DNA of 64,000 bases, taken from an uncultured Elusimicrobia bacterium (GTDB lineage Bacteria; Elusimicrobiota; Elusimicrobia; Elusimicrobiales; UBA9959). The position numbers were made by a program, and so were the translations under genes. Within the stretch, counting starts at the first letter, position 1. Each line of letters starts with the position of its first letter. Location of the stretch: assembly GCA_903879915.1 (NCBI GenBank), contig CAIRNJ010000091.1, positions 31,718-95,717 on the forward strand, read 5' to 3'. Below the pieces are notes generated by a model. It saw nothing but the letters and a program-made list of their open reading frames with translations, searched no databases and was not told where the DNA came from. Below are positions 33,732-43,427 of the stretch, in pieces.

Positions 33732-34860
33732 CTGCGAGGGCAATGTCGATTATGGCGGGAATGGTGTCCGCCCAGGTATATTTTCTTACCGTGGCCAGGC
33801 CGCCGGCGGCTATCTTCCCGCGCAGTTCGGCGTCCTCGAGCAGCCGCGAAATGACCGCGGCCATGGCGCGCGCGTCGCCCGACGGGAAGAACATTATATC
33901 CCTGCCGTCCGCAGCTATTTCGGCTATGCCCGCCATGCTCGACGAGACCGCCGCCAGGCCGCCGGCCCAGTACTCGTAGATCTTGAGCGTGGTAACGATG
34001 CGGTTGGGCAGCGTGTCGAGCCTGGGAATGACCCCGATGGCGGCCGAGCGCATGTATTCACGGGCTTTTTCGCAGGGCAGGTAATCGGTGAACAGGAATT
34101 TGTCGTAAACGCCCAGCTCCCGGGCGAGGGCGATGACGTTGGGCAGTTCCCTGCCGCCGCCCACCACCAGGAACCTGGCCTCGGGATGCTTCTCCGCCAC
34201 GTAAGGGGCGGCGCGTATGAAGAGGTCCACCCCGTGCTGGCGGTCCACCGTGCCGAGGTGCAGCACCGCTTTCTCGGCCCCGGGGTCTTTCGCCGGGGAG
34301 ATCTGGTCCGTCTCTGCCGCGTCATAGACCACTGAGATCTTTGCGGCGGGGATGCCCTTCGCTGCCAGCAGGTCCTTCATAGCATTCGTGCATACCACCA
34401 CCTTATCCGCGCTGCCCAGGATCCAGTATTCTAACCACAGCGCGAACGGCGTGGCGAGCTTTTCGAAAAGATTGCGCTTTGCTGCGGCCAGGTACTCCGT
34501 GTGGACGTCGGTGACGTCCAGGATGAACCGGAAGCGGAAAAAGAACCGCAGGAAAGGGATGGTGGCGGCCGCGATAGTGTTATGGACGAAGAACATGTCG
34601 GTGTTCCCCGCGAACTGCAGGAACTTGCGCAGCAGCCGGATGTTGAACTTAAGGGAGGAGAGTATCTGCGAGCGCTGCTTTTGCGGCGCCCGCAGCCAGT
34701 GCGTGCGTATGCCGCCCAGCTCGTTGATCCCGTCGGTAGGCGCGATAATTATCACGTCATGGCCGCGCCGCTTGAGCTCTTCCGCGCATTTAATGGTGCG
34801 CAGCGCGCCGCCGCCTTTGACGGGCGCGAGCGAATCGTGCGTGGAAACTATTATCCTCAT
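33718..34860 (-). CDS. Glycosyltransferase family 4
   Basis: A 380-residue GT-B transferase. The N-terminal domain has SLAPVKGGGALRTIKCAEELKRRGHDV. The C-terminal donor-binding domain has AVLHLGTVDRQHGVDLFIRAAP, ARFLVVGGG and the LKIYEYWAGGLAAVSS motif, where the usual E-x7-E is replaced by KIYEYWAGG. It uses a nucleotide sugar to extend the glycan in the cytoplasm. It is followed directly by the membrane transferase and preceded by an SDR gene 16 nt away. Confidence 0.85.
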   Translation of the reverse strand: MRIIVSTHDSLAPVKGGGALRTIKCAEELKRRGHDVIIIAPTDGINELGGIRTHWLRAPQKQRSQILSSLKFNIRLLRKFLQFAGNTDMFFVHNTIAAATIPFLRFFFRFRFILDVTDVHTEYLAAAKRNLFEKLATPFALWLEYWILGSADKVVVCTNAMKDLLAAKGIPAAKISVVYDAAETDQISPAKDPGAEKAVLHLGTVDRQHGVDLFIRAAPYVAEKHPEARFLVVGGGRELPNVIALARELGVYDKFLFTDYLPCEKAREYMRSAAIGVIPRLDTLPNRIVTTLKIYEYWAGGLAAVSSSMAGIAEIAADGRDIMFFPSGDARAMAAVISRLLEDAELRGKIAAGGLATVRKYTWADTIPAIIDIALADERP

Positions 34861-34876
34861 GTGGTTGCAGTGAAAG

Positions 34877-35953
34877 CTATTTTCCCCACCAGCGCCTGAT
34901 GAACTCCCTGTTCTCGCCGGCCCAGCGGCAGGTGTCCTCGAGCCTGGCGGCGCAGGCCCTGGCCGGGCGCCAGCCCCAGTGCTTTTGCGCCAGGCGGGCG
35001 TCGGTCACGTAGAAGGGCACGTCGTAGGGGCGGGTGGCCGGAACCCCTTCCGTCTTCCCGGAAGCTTTGAAATAGTCCGCGCAGAAATCGTCCAGTTCCC
35101 TGAGGGACATGGCGTTGCCCGCGCCGCCGCCGACGTTCACCACCCTGGGCGCCTTGCCGCCGGGCTGCTTTATCTGCTTTGCCAGCAGGTCGGCTATCTC
35201 CTCGGCCGAAACCCAGTCGCGGACCTGTTTGCCCCGGCCGCCGTAGCCGATGAACTTAGGCCGGGCGCCCAGCGCGTACGAGCAGGCCCAGAAAGAGAAG
35301 ATGCCCTGGTCGGCCTTGCCGAACTGGCCGGGGCCGCCTATCACGCCCGACCTGTTTATCCAGAGGGGGAAGCCGAAAGCGCAGGCGTATTCCTGCGCCA
35401 TGATCTCGGAGGCCAGCTTGGTGCCGCCGTAGAGCGAAAGCGGGGCGGCGGTAGAAAAACTCTCGGCCACGCCGTGGCGGGAGAAGCCTGCCGGGAAACG
35501 GCCGCCCGAGGGGACAAGGCGCCTGGCGGTCTCTTTAAGCGGCAGGGCGCTCAGCGCGTCGGCGGAATAGACCCGGCTGGTGCTGAGCAGTATCAGGCCG
35601 CTGCCGTTGTTCTTGCAGTATTCCAGCAGGTTAAGCGTGCCCGTAAGGTTGGCGCCGGTGAGCTGCGCGGAGGTGGTGCCGCTGCCCCGCACCGAGCCCG
35701 CCATCACGGAAGGGTTGGCCGCGCAGTCTATCACCCAGTCCGCGCCCGGCAGCGCCGCCAGGTCGTCCGGCAGCCGCACGTCGCCGTGGTGGAACCGGGC
35801 GCCCGCTTTTTCAAGGAATTCCAGATTGCTTTCCGAACCCCTGCGCGAAAGGTTGTCGATGCCGAAGATCTCGAGCCCCCGGGCGGACGCCGCCAGCCTG
35901 GCCGCTACCCGGCTCCCGACGTAGCCGCAGATGCCGGTTATCAGTATCTTCAC
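34877..35953 (-). CDS. NAD-dependent SDR sugar epimerase, CDP-tyvelose 2-epimerase-like
   Basis: A 358-residue extended SDR. It has [16 protein letters not shown] at the N-terminus, [16 protein letters not shown] and HHGDVR, characteristic of CDP-tyvelose (paratose) 2-epimerases, and an active-site [28 protein letters not shown] and [12 protein letters not shown] also follow that family. Substrate may be another nucleotide sugar, since the rest of a tyvelose pathway is not in view. ATG 35953 overlaps the stop of the upstream SDR (ATGA). Confidence 0.8.
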   Translation of the reverse strand: MKILITGICGYVGSRVAARLAASARGLEIFGIDNLSRRGSESNLEFLEKAGARFHHGDVRLPDDLAALPGADWVIDCAANPSVMAGSVRGSGTTSAQLTGANLTGTLNLLEYCKNNGSGLILLSTSRVYSADALSALPLKETARRLVPSGGRFPAGFSRHGVAESFSTAAPLSLYGGTKLASEIMAQEYACAFGFPLWINRSGVIGGPGQFGKADQGIFSFWACSYALGARPKFIGYGGRGKQVRDWVSAEEIADLLAKQIKQPGGKAPRVVNVGGGAGNAMSLRELDDFCADYFKASGKTEGVPATRPYDVPFYVTDARLAQKHWGWRPARACAARLEDTCRWAGENREFIRRWWGK

Positions 35954-37002
35954 CGGGCGCCCCGCTTCACCCAGGCCTCGGCGATCTCCGAGAAGATGGT
36001 CTTGAGCGGTATCGTGATATCCCAGCCGGGGTAATGGGCCCGCATCTTGCTCAGGTCGGAGATATAGCAGATATGGTCGCCTTCCCTGTTCTTGTCCACG
36101 TACTCGTAATTCATTTTCTTGCCGGTGACGCTTTCTGCCAGCTCAAAGGCTTCGAGTATGGAGCAGGAGTTGCCGCGGCCGCCTCCGAGGTTATACACCT
36201 CGCCCGACCTGGGCGCGGCGATGAACGCCTCCATGAACCGGGCCACGTCGCGCGAGTGGATATTGTCCCGCACCTGTTTGCCCTTGTAGCCGAAGACCTT
36301 GTATTTGCCGCCGGTCACGTTGACCTTTACAAGGTAGCTGAGAAAGCCGTGCAGCTCCACGCCCGAATGGTTGGGGCCGGTAAGGCAGCCGCCGCGCAGG
36401 CAGCAGGTCTTCATGCCGAAGTAGCGGCCGTATTCCTGGGCCATGATGTCGCCCGCGGCCTTTGAGGCGCCGAAAATGGAATGCTTGGACTGGTCTATGG
36501 AGAAATCCTCCGCGATGCCGCCCGCGTATTTCGCGTCGTCGTAATCCCAGCGCTTCTCCAGCTCTTTGAGCTTGATCCGGTTGGGGGCGTCGCCGTAGAC
36601 CTTATTGGTGGACATGTGCACGAAGGGCGCTTCGGGGGCGAAGCGGCGCGCGGCCTCCAGCATGTTGAGCGTGCCCACCGCGTTCACGTCGAAATCGTCG
36701 AACGGCCGGGAGGCCGCCAGGTCGTGGCTGGGCTGGGCCGCCGCGTGCACGATGGCTTCCGGCTTCAGCTCCTCTATAAGCTTCAGCACGGAAGCCCTGT
36801 CGCGCAGGTCCGCCTCGTAATGCCTGAAGTTCGGGTGTTTAGCCTTGAGTTCCTCGCGGCGCCAGGTGGTGTCGCCGGCCGGGCCGAAAAAATCGGCGCG
36901 CATATTGTTGTCTATGCCGCTGACCGCGTGCCCTTTCTCCGCGAAATAAGCGGCTACTTCCCCGCCGATAAGACCGCTGGAACCTGTGATGAGTATTTTC
37001 AT
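35950..37002 (-). CDS. NAD-dependent SDR sugar epimerase/dehydratase (second, CDP-tyvelose-epimerase-like)
   Basis: A 350-residue extended [19 protein letters not shown] begins the NAD domain; [23 protein letters not shown] and a catalytic FGASK, with Phe in place of the usual Tyr of YxxxK, follow. The Tyr-to-Phe change at the SDR active-site position is notable and should be confirmed by alignment. [16 protein letters not shown] matches the same family as its downstream neighbour, so the pair probably act on successive or related nucleotide sugars. It is the first gene after a 96-nt gap with AT-rich promoter-like sequence. Confidence 0.8.
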   Translation of the reverse strand: MKILITGSSGLIGGEVAAYFAEKGHAVSGIDNNMRADFFGPAGDTTWRREELKAKHPNFRHYEADLRDRASVLKLIEELKPEAIVHAAAQPSHDLAASRPFDDFDVNAVGTLNMLEAARRFAPEAPFVHMSTNKVYGDAPNRIKLKELEKRWDYDDAKYAGGIAEDFSIDQSKHSIFGASKAAGDIMAQEYGRYFGMKTCCLRGGCLTGPNHSGVELHGFLSYLVKVNVTGGKYKVFGYKGKQVRDNIHSRDVARFMEAFIAAPRSGEVYNLGGGRGNSCSILEAFELAESVTGKKMNYEYVDKNREGDHICYISDLSKMRAHYPGWDITIPLKTIFSEIAEAWVKRGAR

Positions 37003-37046
37003 TTGTCGTCCCGTTGCTTGAAAAGATATACGCTGTGCACCAATAA

Positions 37047-37068
37047 TAGTAATTTATTTTACTAAATT
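37047..37068. promoter_or_regulatory. AT-rich palindromes upstream of the SDR pair
   Basis: Overlapping palindromes TAGTAA-6-TTACTA (37047-37064) and AATTTA-6-TAAATT (37051-37068) in the only long gap of the glycan cluster. A TATTAT -10 candidate for the minus strand lies at 37043-37048. Probably an internal promoter with a regulatory site. Confidence 0.35.
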
Positions 37069-37098
37069 GCGCCCGCCCGCAGTGTGCCGGCCCTGGGC

Positions 37099-37959
37099 TT
37101 AAAGCGCGGCCTTCTCCAGCAGGAGGTTGAGGTATTTGTCCCCGGGGCACAGCCCCAGCAGTTCCTCCGGAGAGGCGGCCTTTGCCGTATCCGTTCCGCC
37201 GTCAAGATATTTCAGCCTGAAGCCGAGGGCTAGCAGTTTTTTCAGGAACGCCGCCGGGTCGGCTCCGGCCGTCCTGAGCATGCCGGGGGAGAATTCGCAG
37301 AGCATCGTGAGCGGGGCGCAGCGCCGTATGGTAGCTTCCATGCCCAGCAGCGCCGAGTACTCCGCGCCCTGTATGTCCATCTTTATGAAATCCACGCGCT
37401 CGTCGGCCGGGAGAAAATCATCGATAGCCGCGGTTTCTATTTTTACCGATTCCCTGCCGTCGGCCGGGGCGAAGATCCTGTGGTCCCCGTGGTGCTCCTC
37501 GGAGCGGAACAGCAGGCCGTCGCCGGTGCGGTCGGAAACCGCCTTCCTCACGCAGAGGGTGTTCTTCATGCCGTTGGCGCCGGCGCATTTTTCCAGCAGC
37601 CGGAAATTACCCGGGTCGGGCTCGAAGGCTATCACTTTGCCGGCGGCGCCGGCGAGCTTCGAGAAAAGCAGAGTGAAGAAACCTATATTGGCGCCTATCT
37701 CCAGCACGGTCATGCCGGGCTTCACCCGCTCCCTGTAGATGCGCGCTTCCAATCCCGACAGCAGCGAGTGCTTCCACAGCAGCGCCGCGGCCAGGCGGTC
37801 GATGGAGCTAACGTAGAGCGAATCCTCTCCGACGCGTATGCGGATGTCCTTTTTCAGCTTGAAAGGCCTGAGCGCGCAGCGCGCCAGGCGCCGGGTCCAG
37901 TCACGGGAGCCGATGAAAAGCGCCAGGTCTTCCAGCGGTTTGAGGATAAGCCGCAGCAT
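37099..37959 (-). CDS. FkbM-family methyltransferase
   Basis: A 286-residue SAM-dependent methyltransferase. TVLEIGANIGFFTLLFSKLAG is motif I and VIAFEPDPGNFRLLEKC is motif II of the FkbM domain (PF05050); DFIKMDIQGAEYSALLGM is the characteristic FkbM phrase. Such enzymes O-methylate sugars in surface glycans. Its ATG overlaps the stop of the upstream transferase (TGATG). The N-terminal 60 residues resemble the lead-in common to glycan-locus FkbM proteins. Confidence 0.87.
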   Translation of the reverse strand: MLRLILKPLEDLALFIGSRDWTRRLARCALRPFKLKKDIRIRVGEDSLYVSSIDRLAAALLWKHSLLSGLEARIYRERVKPGMTVLEIGANIGFFTLLFSKLAGAAGKVIAFEPDPGNFRLLEKCAGANGMKNTLCVRKAVSDRTGDGLLFRSEEHHGDHRIFAPADGRESVKIETAAIDDFLPADERVDFIKMDIQGAEYSALLGMEATIRRCAPLTMLCEFSPGMLRTAGADPAAFLKKLLALGFRLKYLDGGTDTAKAASPEELLGLCPGDKYLNLLLEKAAL

Positions 37960-39698
37960 CAGGAGCGCGCCTCCCTGCGCCTGTACAGCTCCACAGGCCG
38001 GTTGGCGGGGCCTATCGCCGGGTCTACGGAGAAGCCCGGCACGCCCCGGGGGTAAAAGCCGGCGGCCAGCGCGTATTTCTTTTCAAGGACCGCCAGCGCG
38101 GCCTGTTTATGCTGAAAAGCCACCAGCAGGTATTCCGGAAGGTCCTTGTCTGCCAGGCCGCTCAGGCCGGCGGGAGTAACGAGCAGCAGCGGCCAGCGGT
38201 CGAGCCTGAAATGGGGCGCGTTGGACGGCTGCGGGAGTTCCAGCAGCCCCATACGCCCCTCCGGCTTCCGGGAATCCAATTCAGCGCCCATCTTAGCGAA
38301 ATTCGAGGAGGGGGAGGCGTCGCGGAGAAAATTAGCTTCGTACGCGCCGGCCAGCAGCGCGCCCGGGACGAAGCACAGCAGCAGCAGCGGGACCTTCAGC
38401 CAGCCCGGAGCCCTGCGGACGAGCCCGCTTACGAATACGCCGCCGGCCGCCAGGCTGAGCATAAGCCAGGGAAAAAACCTCCTGGCTCCGGCGGCAAGAT
38501 CGGAGGGGATCAGCGCCCCCGAGATAAAGAACATCAGTATGCAGGCGGCGGCCAGCGCCCGCGCGGCGGCGTTCTTCGACAGCAGGCCGGCGGCGCAGCC
38601 GGCCGCGGCGGCCAGCGCGCAGGGCAGGCCCAGCGTAGCCGGCAGCGTATGCGTAACGAGGGCGGCCAGGTTCGCCCAGTAGGAGAATTGGGCCGGAGCC
38701 GGCCCGGGGGCCATTTCCCTCAGCGCCAGCGCCCACGCGCCCGGCAGGTAAGGGTTCAGCAGCAGGAAGGTCAGCGCCCCGGCGCCCGTCATGGCGCAGG
38801 TCCGGAGAAGGGAGCCGCGGCTGAAAAAAGCGCGGCCCTCCGAGAGCAGCAGGGCCGCCAGGAAAATAAGGACGTGGAACTGGCTCCAGTAGCTGCCGGC
38901 GGAGACGCCCATGAAGACGCCCGACCAGATCATTGGCCTGAAGCCGGGCGCGGGCAGGGCGCGCAGCACGACGAAAACGGAGAGCAGCCCCCAGAAGGCG
39001 GCCCAGAGGTGGGGGGTCAGGTAGTGCGCGTGCACCAGCGCAAGGGGGGAGGTGAGCGCGAAAATAAAAGCGAACAGCCCGGCTTCAGCGCCCTGGAGCC
39101 GGCTGGCGATAAGGAAGCACAGGCAGCAGACGCCGGCGAAGGCCAGCGCGCTTAAAAAGCGCCCGGCCGCGTATATCATCCGCAGGGAGCCGGGGTTTTC
39201 AAGCGTCCGGCGCATGGACATCCGCTGTATGATCCCCAGTTTTGAAAGCGCCAGGTAGTAAGCGCCCAGCGGGTAAAGGTAGCCGCCCCCGTAAAGGAAG
39301 GACGGGGGCCTGAAGTCCAGCTTTGCCGGCTTCATCTGCGCCAGGTCGGACAGCGGCAGCGCTTCGTCGGCGTATTCGGAGCGGATCAGCATCGAGCGGT
39401 AGGAGTTGTGCAGAATGGCCGGCGGCAGGCCCGCGCCGAAATCTATGCTGACCGGGGCGTCCAGGTGGGCCGTGTATTTGCCGTCCGTTTCGGCCAGCAG
39501 CGGCGTGGAGCCGCGCGACTTGTCGTAAATGTTCTGCCAGCCGGAGGTCAGGGCGTCGAAAAAAGCCGGGGAATTCCATTGCGCCGGGAGTTCCCGGGCG
39601 GCTTTGTCCGCGCCGGGCAGGCCCCAGTTGACGCCGGCGAGGGCCGCCAGCAGCGCGAGCGGCGCCAGGACCGCCAGGGGATTTTTTTTCAGGTCCAT
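37959..39698 (-). CDS. Large GT39-like (GT-C) membrane glycosyltransferase
   Basis: A 579-residue protein with about 12 membrane helices. The first helix is followed by a long periplasmic loop (residues 30-145) and the acidic/aromatic phrase around RPPSFLYGGGYLYPLGAYY. LVHAHYLTPHLWAAFWGLLSVF resembles the second conserved region of PMT-type transferases. The C-terminal 140 residues form a soluble domain. It is probably a polyprenyl-phosphate-sugar-dependent transferase, a flippase-independent final step of glycan decoration. The family call is by layout; the substrate is unknown. Confidence 0.7.
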   Translation of the reverse strand: MDLKKNPLAVLAPLALLAALAGVNWGLPGADKAARELPAQWNSPAFFDALTSGWQNIYDKSRGSTPLLAETDGKYTAHLDAPVSIDFGAGLPPAILHNSYRSMLIRSEYADEALPLSDLAQMKPAKLDFRPPSFLYGGGYLYPLGAYYLALSKLGIIQRMSMRRTLENPGSLRMIYAAGRFLSALAFAGVCCLCFLIASRLQGAEAGLFAFIFALTSPLALVHAHYLTPHLWAAFWGLLSVFVVLRALPAPGFRPMIWSGVFMGVSAGSYWSQFHVLIFLAALLLSEGRAFFSRGSLLRTCAMTGAGALTFLLLNPYLPGAWALALREMAPGPAPAQFSYWANLAALVTHTLPATLGLPCALAAAAGCAAGLLSKNAAARALAAACILMFFISGALIPSDLAAGARRFFPWLMLSLAAGGVFVSGLVRRAPGWLKVPLLLLCFVPGALLAGAYEANFLRDASPSSNFAKMGAELDSRKPEGRMGLLELPQPSNAPHFRLDRWPLLLVTPAGLSGLADKDLPEYLLVAFQHKQAALAVLEKKYALAAGFYPRGVPGFSVDPAIGPANRPVELYRRREARS

Positions 39699-39740
39699 TG
39701 AATGTTTATCCAGCTTTATCGTCCGGCCGCGGGGCGGCGC

Positions 39741-41153
39741 TCAGGAAAGTTTGAGTTTTTTGAACGCGATGAACGCCATCCGGAAAAGCAGCAGGCCGTG
39801 GCGGAAGCGGCTTATTTTAGTCTCGCCGTATTTCCGCTCCTTGTAGCTTACCGGCATCTCCGTTATCCGGAGGTTGAGCTTGCTGGCCCCGAACAGCAGG
39901 TCGAAATCCCCGAACGGGTCGAACTCGCCGAAATAGGCGCGCCCGGCCTTGATCTTCTCGTAGTTGGCGCGCAGCAGCACCTTGGTGCCGCAGAGCGTGT
40001 CCTTTATCCGCTGGCCCAGCGTCCAGGTGAAGATCAGCGAGAAGGTCTTGTTGCCGATCATGTTCAGGAAGCGCATGGCGCCTTTTTCCATGGGGTAGAC
40101 CAGCCGCGAGCCGTTTATGAATTCGCCCTTGCCTTCCGCTATCGCGGCGTAGAATTTCTTCAGGTCCTCCGGCACCACCGTCAGGTCGGCGTCGAGTATC
40201 ATGAACATGTCGCCGGAAGCGGCGTCGAAGCCCTTGCGCACCGCGTCCGCCTTGCCGAAAGCCCCGCCCTGCGGGATTATCTTGACGGGGAGGCCGGGAT
40301 ACCGGGCCGAGACCTCCCGTATCTTCTCCACGGTCCCGTCGTTGGAGTCGCCGTCCACGAAGATCAGCTCGGTGCCTTTGCCCAGCGCCGGCAGTTCTTT
40401 GAAAAGCTGTTCGATGTTCCCCGCTTCGTTGCGGCAGGGTACTATGACCGAGGCCGAGTAGGCCGCCGGCGACGGCCTGGCCGGAGTTTCGCGGGCCACT
40501 ATGAACTGTACCAGCCCCAGGTTCTTGAAGAAAGGCATCTTCGCCAGGAACTTGTTGAGAAAGGGGGAGAGCAGCGGGATTTCGAAGGGCATCAGGAAGC
40601 GGTGGCCTTTCTTTATCACCTCGTAATTGTTCAGGTAAAGCAGGTTCTCGATGTCCGCCATGGCCAGCCAGTTCTGGCGGGGGTTCTTCACCTTAAGGCC
40701 GGCGGCCTCGGCCAGTATCACCAGCGGCTCCCAGAGCGGGTTGTAGGAGGTTATGGCTATGCGGGTTTCCGGCCCGGTCACTTTCGAGAGGCTGCGGAAG
40801 GCCAGCCAGATGTCGTCGAGGCTGCCCAGCAGGTCCTGCATCACCACGTAGTCGAATTTCTCGGCGGTAACGAGGGCTTCCACGTCGTCGGTGGCGAAGC
40901 TGAGCCCGGGGTGGCGCTTTTTCGCGGCGGCGGTCATGGCCGGGCTGAAATCCACTCCCAGGCCGCGCGAGGGCTTCAATTCGGCCAGCAGGTCGCCGGT
41001 GCCGGAGCCTATTTCCAGCACCGAGGCGTTCTCCGGGATCACGAAGCGGAAAAAATCGCGCAGCTCCGAGTGATAATACCGGTTGCGCGCGCGCCAGGCG
41101 TCGCGGGTTCCGGCGGATTCGTTGAAAAAAAATATTTTTTCCGCTTTTGTCAT
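39741..41153 (-). CDS. Fusion of SAM methyltransferase and family 2 glycosyltransferase
   Basis: A 470-residue two-domain protein. Residues 1-220: class I methyltransferase with SVLEIGSGTGDLLAEL (motif I), LGVDFSPAMTAAAKKRHP and FDYVVMQDLLGSL. Residues 235-470: GT-A domain of the dolichyl-phosphate-mannose-synthase type (SASVIVPCRNEAGNIEQLFKEL, FVDGDSNDGT, MILDADLTVVPED with the metal-binding DAD), lacking C-terminal membrane anchors. The two activities may act in sequence on a lipid-linked sugar. I checked that one continuous frame crosses the junction. It is 68 nt downstream of the GDP-fucose-synthase-like gene. Confidence 0.85.
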   Translation of the reverse strand: MTKAEKIFFFNESAGTRDAWRARNRYYHSELRDFFRFVIPENASVLEIGSGTGDLLAELKPSRGLGVDFSPAMTAAAKKRHPGLSFATDDVEALVTAEKFDYVVMQDLLGSLDDIWLAFRSLSKVTGPETRIAITSYNPLWEPLVILAEAAGLKVKNPRQNWLAMADIENLLYLNNYEVIKKGHRFLMPFEIPLLSPFLNKFLAKMPFFKNLGLVQFIVARETPARPSPAAYSASVIVPCRNEAGNIEQLFKELPALGKGTELIFVDGDSNDGTVEKIREVSARYPGLPVKIIPQGGAFGKADAVRKGFDAASGDMFMILDADLTVVPEDLKKFYAAIAEGKGEFINGSRLVYPMEKGAMRFLNMIGNKTFSLIFTWTLGQRIKDTLCGTKVLLRANYEKIKAGRAYFGEFDPFGDFDLLFGASKLNLRITEMPVSYKERKYGETKISRFRHGLLLFRMAFIAFKKLKLS

Positions 41154-41221
41154 ATGTTAAACAGGCCGGCGGTACGCTGGCCGTCCGCGGGCGGAACGCG
41201 CGGCCCGCGCCGGGCCGCCGT

Positions 41222-42160
<939 letters not shown>

Positions 42161-43297
42161 TTATTTGCCGACGGCCACGCTGACCGAGGCTTTGACGGCG
42201 TCGGTCACCGTCTTTATCTGCTCGCCGGTCAGCTCCGGGTACATCGGCAGCGAGAACACTGTGTCCATCACCGCGTCGCAGACGGGCAGGTCGCCCCGCT
42301 TGCCGCCCAGGTGCGCGTACGCTTCCTGCAGGTGCAGCGCTATCGGGTAATAGATCTGGTTGGAGATCTGCTGCTCGGTCAGGTACTTCTGCGCGTTGTC
42401 GCGCTTGGCCTTGGTGTCGAAGCGCAGCGTGTAATAGTTGAACGAGTGGCGCGCGTTGGCCGGTACTACGGGGGTAACACAGACGCCTTTCAGCGCCTCG
42501 GCGTATTTGGCCGCCACGGCGTTGCGCATCTCGGTCCATTTCTCTACGTGTTTCAGGCGCACGCTGAGCACGGCGGCCTGCACGGTGTCGAGGCGGCTGT
42601 TGAAGCCCTCCATCTCGTGGTGGTAGCGCACCTTGCTGCCGTGGTTCCTGAGCTGCTTGAGCGTCTCATAGATCTTGTCGTCGCTGGTGGTGATAGCGCC
42701 GCCGTCGCCGAAGGCGCCCAGGTTCTTGGCCGGGAAGAAGCTGTACGTGCCGCAATGGCCGATGGAGCCCAGGTACTTCCAGTCCCCGCCGGCGGGCTTA
42801 TACTTGCCGGTGAAGGCCTGCGCGGTGTCTTCCACCACGATCAGGTTATGCTTTTTGGCGATAGCCATTATGGCGTCCATGTCGCAGGGCATGCCGTAAA
42901 GGTGCACCGGCACTATGGCGCGGGTCTTATTCGTTATCTTTTTCTCGACGGACCTGGGGTCGAGGTTGAAGGTCACCGGGTCGATGTCGGCGAACACGGG
43001 GGTAGCGCCCACCTGGGTGATGGTCTCGCTGGTGGCTATGAAGGTGAAGGGGGTGGTTATGACCTCGTCGCCTTTCTTGATGCCGCTGGCTATGAAGGCC
43101 ATGCGCAGCGCGTCGGTGCCGTTGGCCACGCCTACGGCGTACTTGGTGCCGTTGTGCGCCGCGAACTCTTTCTCGAATTTAGTTACTTCTTCTCCGAGTA
43201 TGAAATTTGCTTTGTTGAAAACGTTCTTTACCGCGGTCTCGATCTCGTCCTTGATGGGGGGATAGCCGGCCAGCATGTCAACCATTGGTACTTTCAT
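42161..43297 (-). CDS. DegT/DnrJ/EryC1/StrS-family sugar aminotransferase
   Basis: A 378-residue PLP enzyme that transaminates keto-deoxy nucleotide sugars. VGVANGTDALRMAFIASGIKKGDEV, VEDTAQAF and the lysine of YSFFPAKNLGAFGDGGAI (Schiff base) are typical. Start MKVPMVDM at 43297 is chosen because AAGGAGG lies 8 nt upstream; an in-frame ATG nine codons earlier lacks one. It is the first gene of the glycan cluster and has its own promoter. Close relatives act on UDP-3-keto (WlbE-type) or GDP/UDP-4-keto sugars; the substrate cannot be chosen from sequence alone. Confidence 0.88.
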   Translation of the reverse strand: MKVPMVDMLAGYPPIKDEIETAVKNVFNKANFILGEEVTKFEKEFAAHNGTKYAVGVANGTDALRMAFIASGIKKGDEVITTPFTFIATSETITQVGATPVFADIDPVTFNLDPRSVEKKITNKTRAIVPVHLYGMPCDMDAIMAIAKKHNLIVVEDTAQAFTGKYKPAGGDWKYLGSIGHCGTYSFFPAKNLGAFGDGGAITTSDDKIYETLKQLRNHGSKVRYHHEMEGFNSRLDTVQAAVLSVRLKHVEKWTEMRNAVAAKYAEALKGVCVTPVVPANARHSFNYYTLRFDTKAKRDNAQKYLTEQQISNQIYYPIALHLQEAYAHLGGKRGDLPVCDAVMDTVFSLPMYPELTGEQIKTVTDAVKASVSVAVGK

Positions 43298-43334
43298 AGG
43301 TGAGCCTCCTTGGAATGCCCGCAACTTCGTCTAT

Positions 43335-43364
43335 ATTGTATAAAAATACTTCTTAAGCCGACAA
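43335..43364 (-). promoter_or_regulatory. Promoter of the glycan cluster
   Basis: TTGTCG (43364-43359), 18-nt spacer, TACAAT (43340-43335) on the minus strand. It gives a leader of about 30 nt containing the AAGGAGG ribosome site of the aminotransferase gene. Confidence 0.5.
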
Positions 43365-43415
43365 CCGGCGCGGGCGGCGCCGCACGAGCCTGCTGTTCGG
43401 CGCGCGGCCATTTGA

Positions 43416-43421
43416 TATAAT
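43416..43421 (+). promoter_or_regulatory. -10 box of PBP1A gene
   Basis: TATAAT with 6 nt to the ATG at 43428 and no ribosome site, implying a leaderless mRNA. It is divergent from the glycan-cluster promoter. Confidence 0.5.
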
Positions 43422-43427
43422 TGAGCC

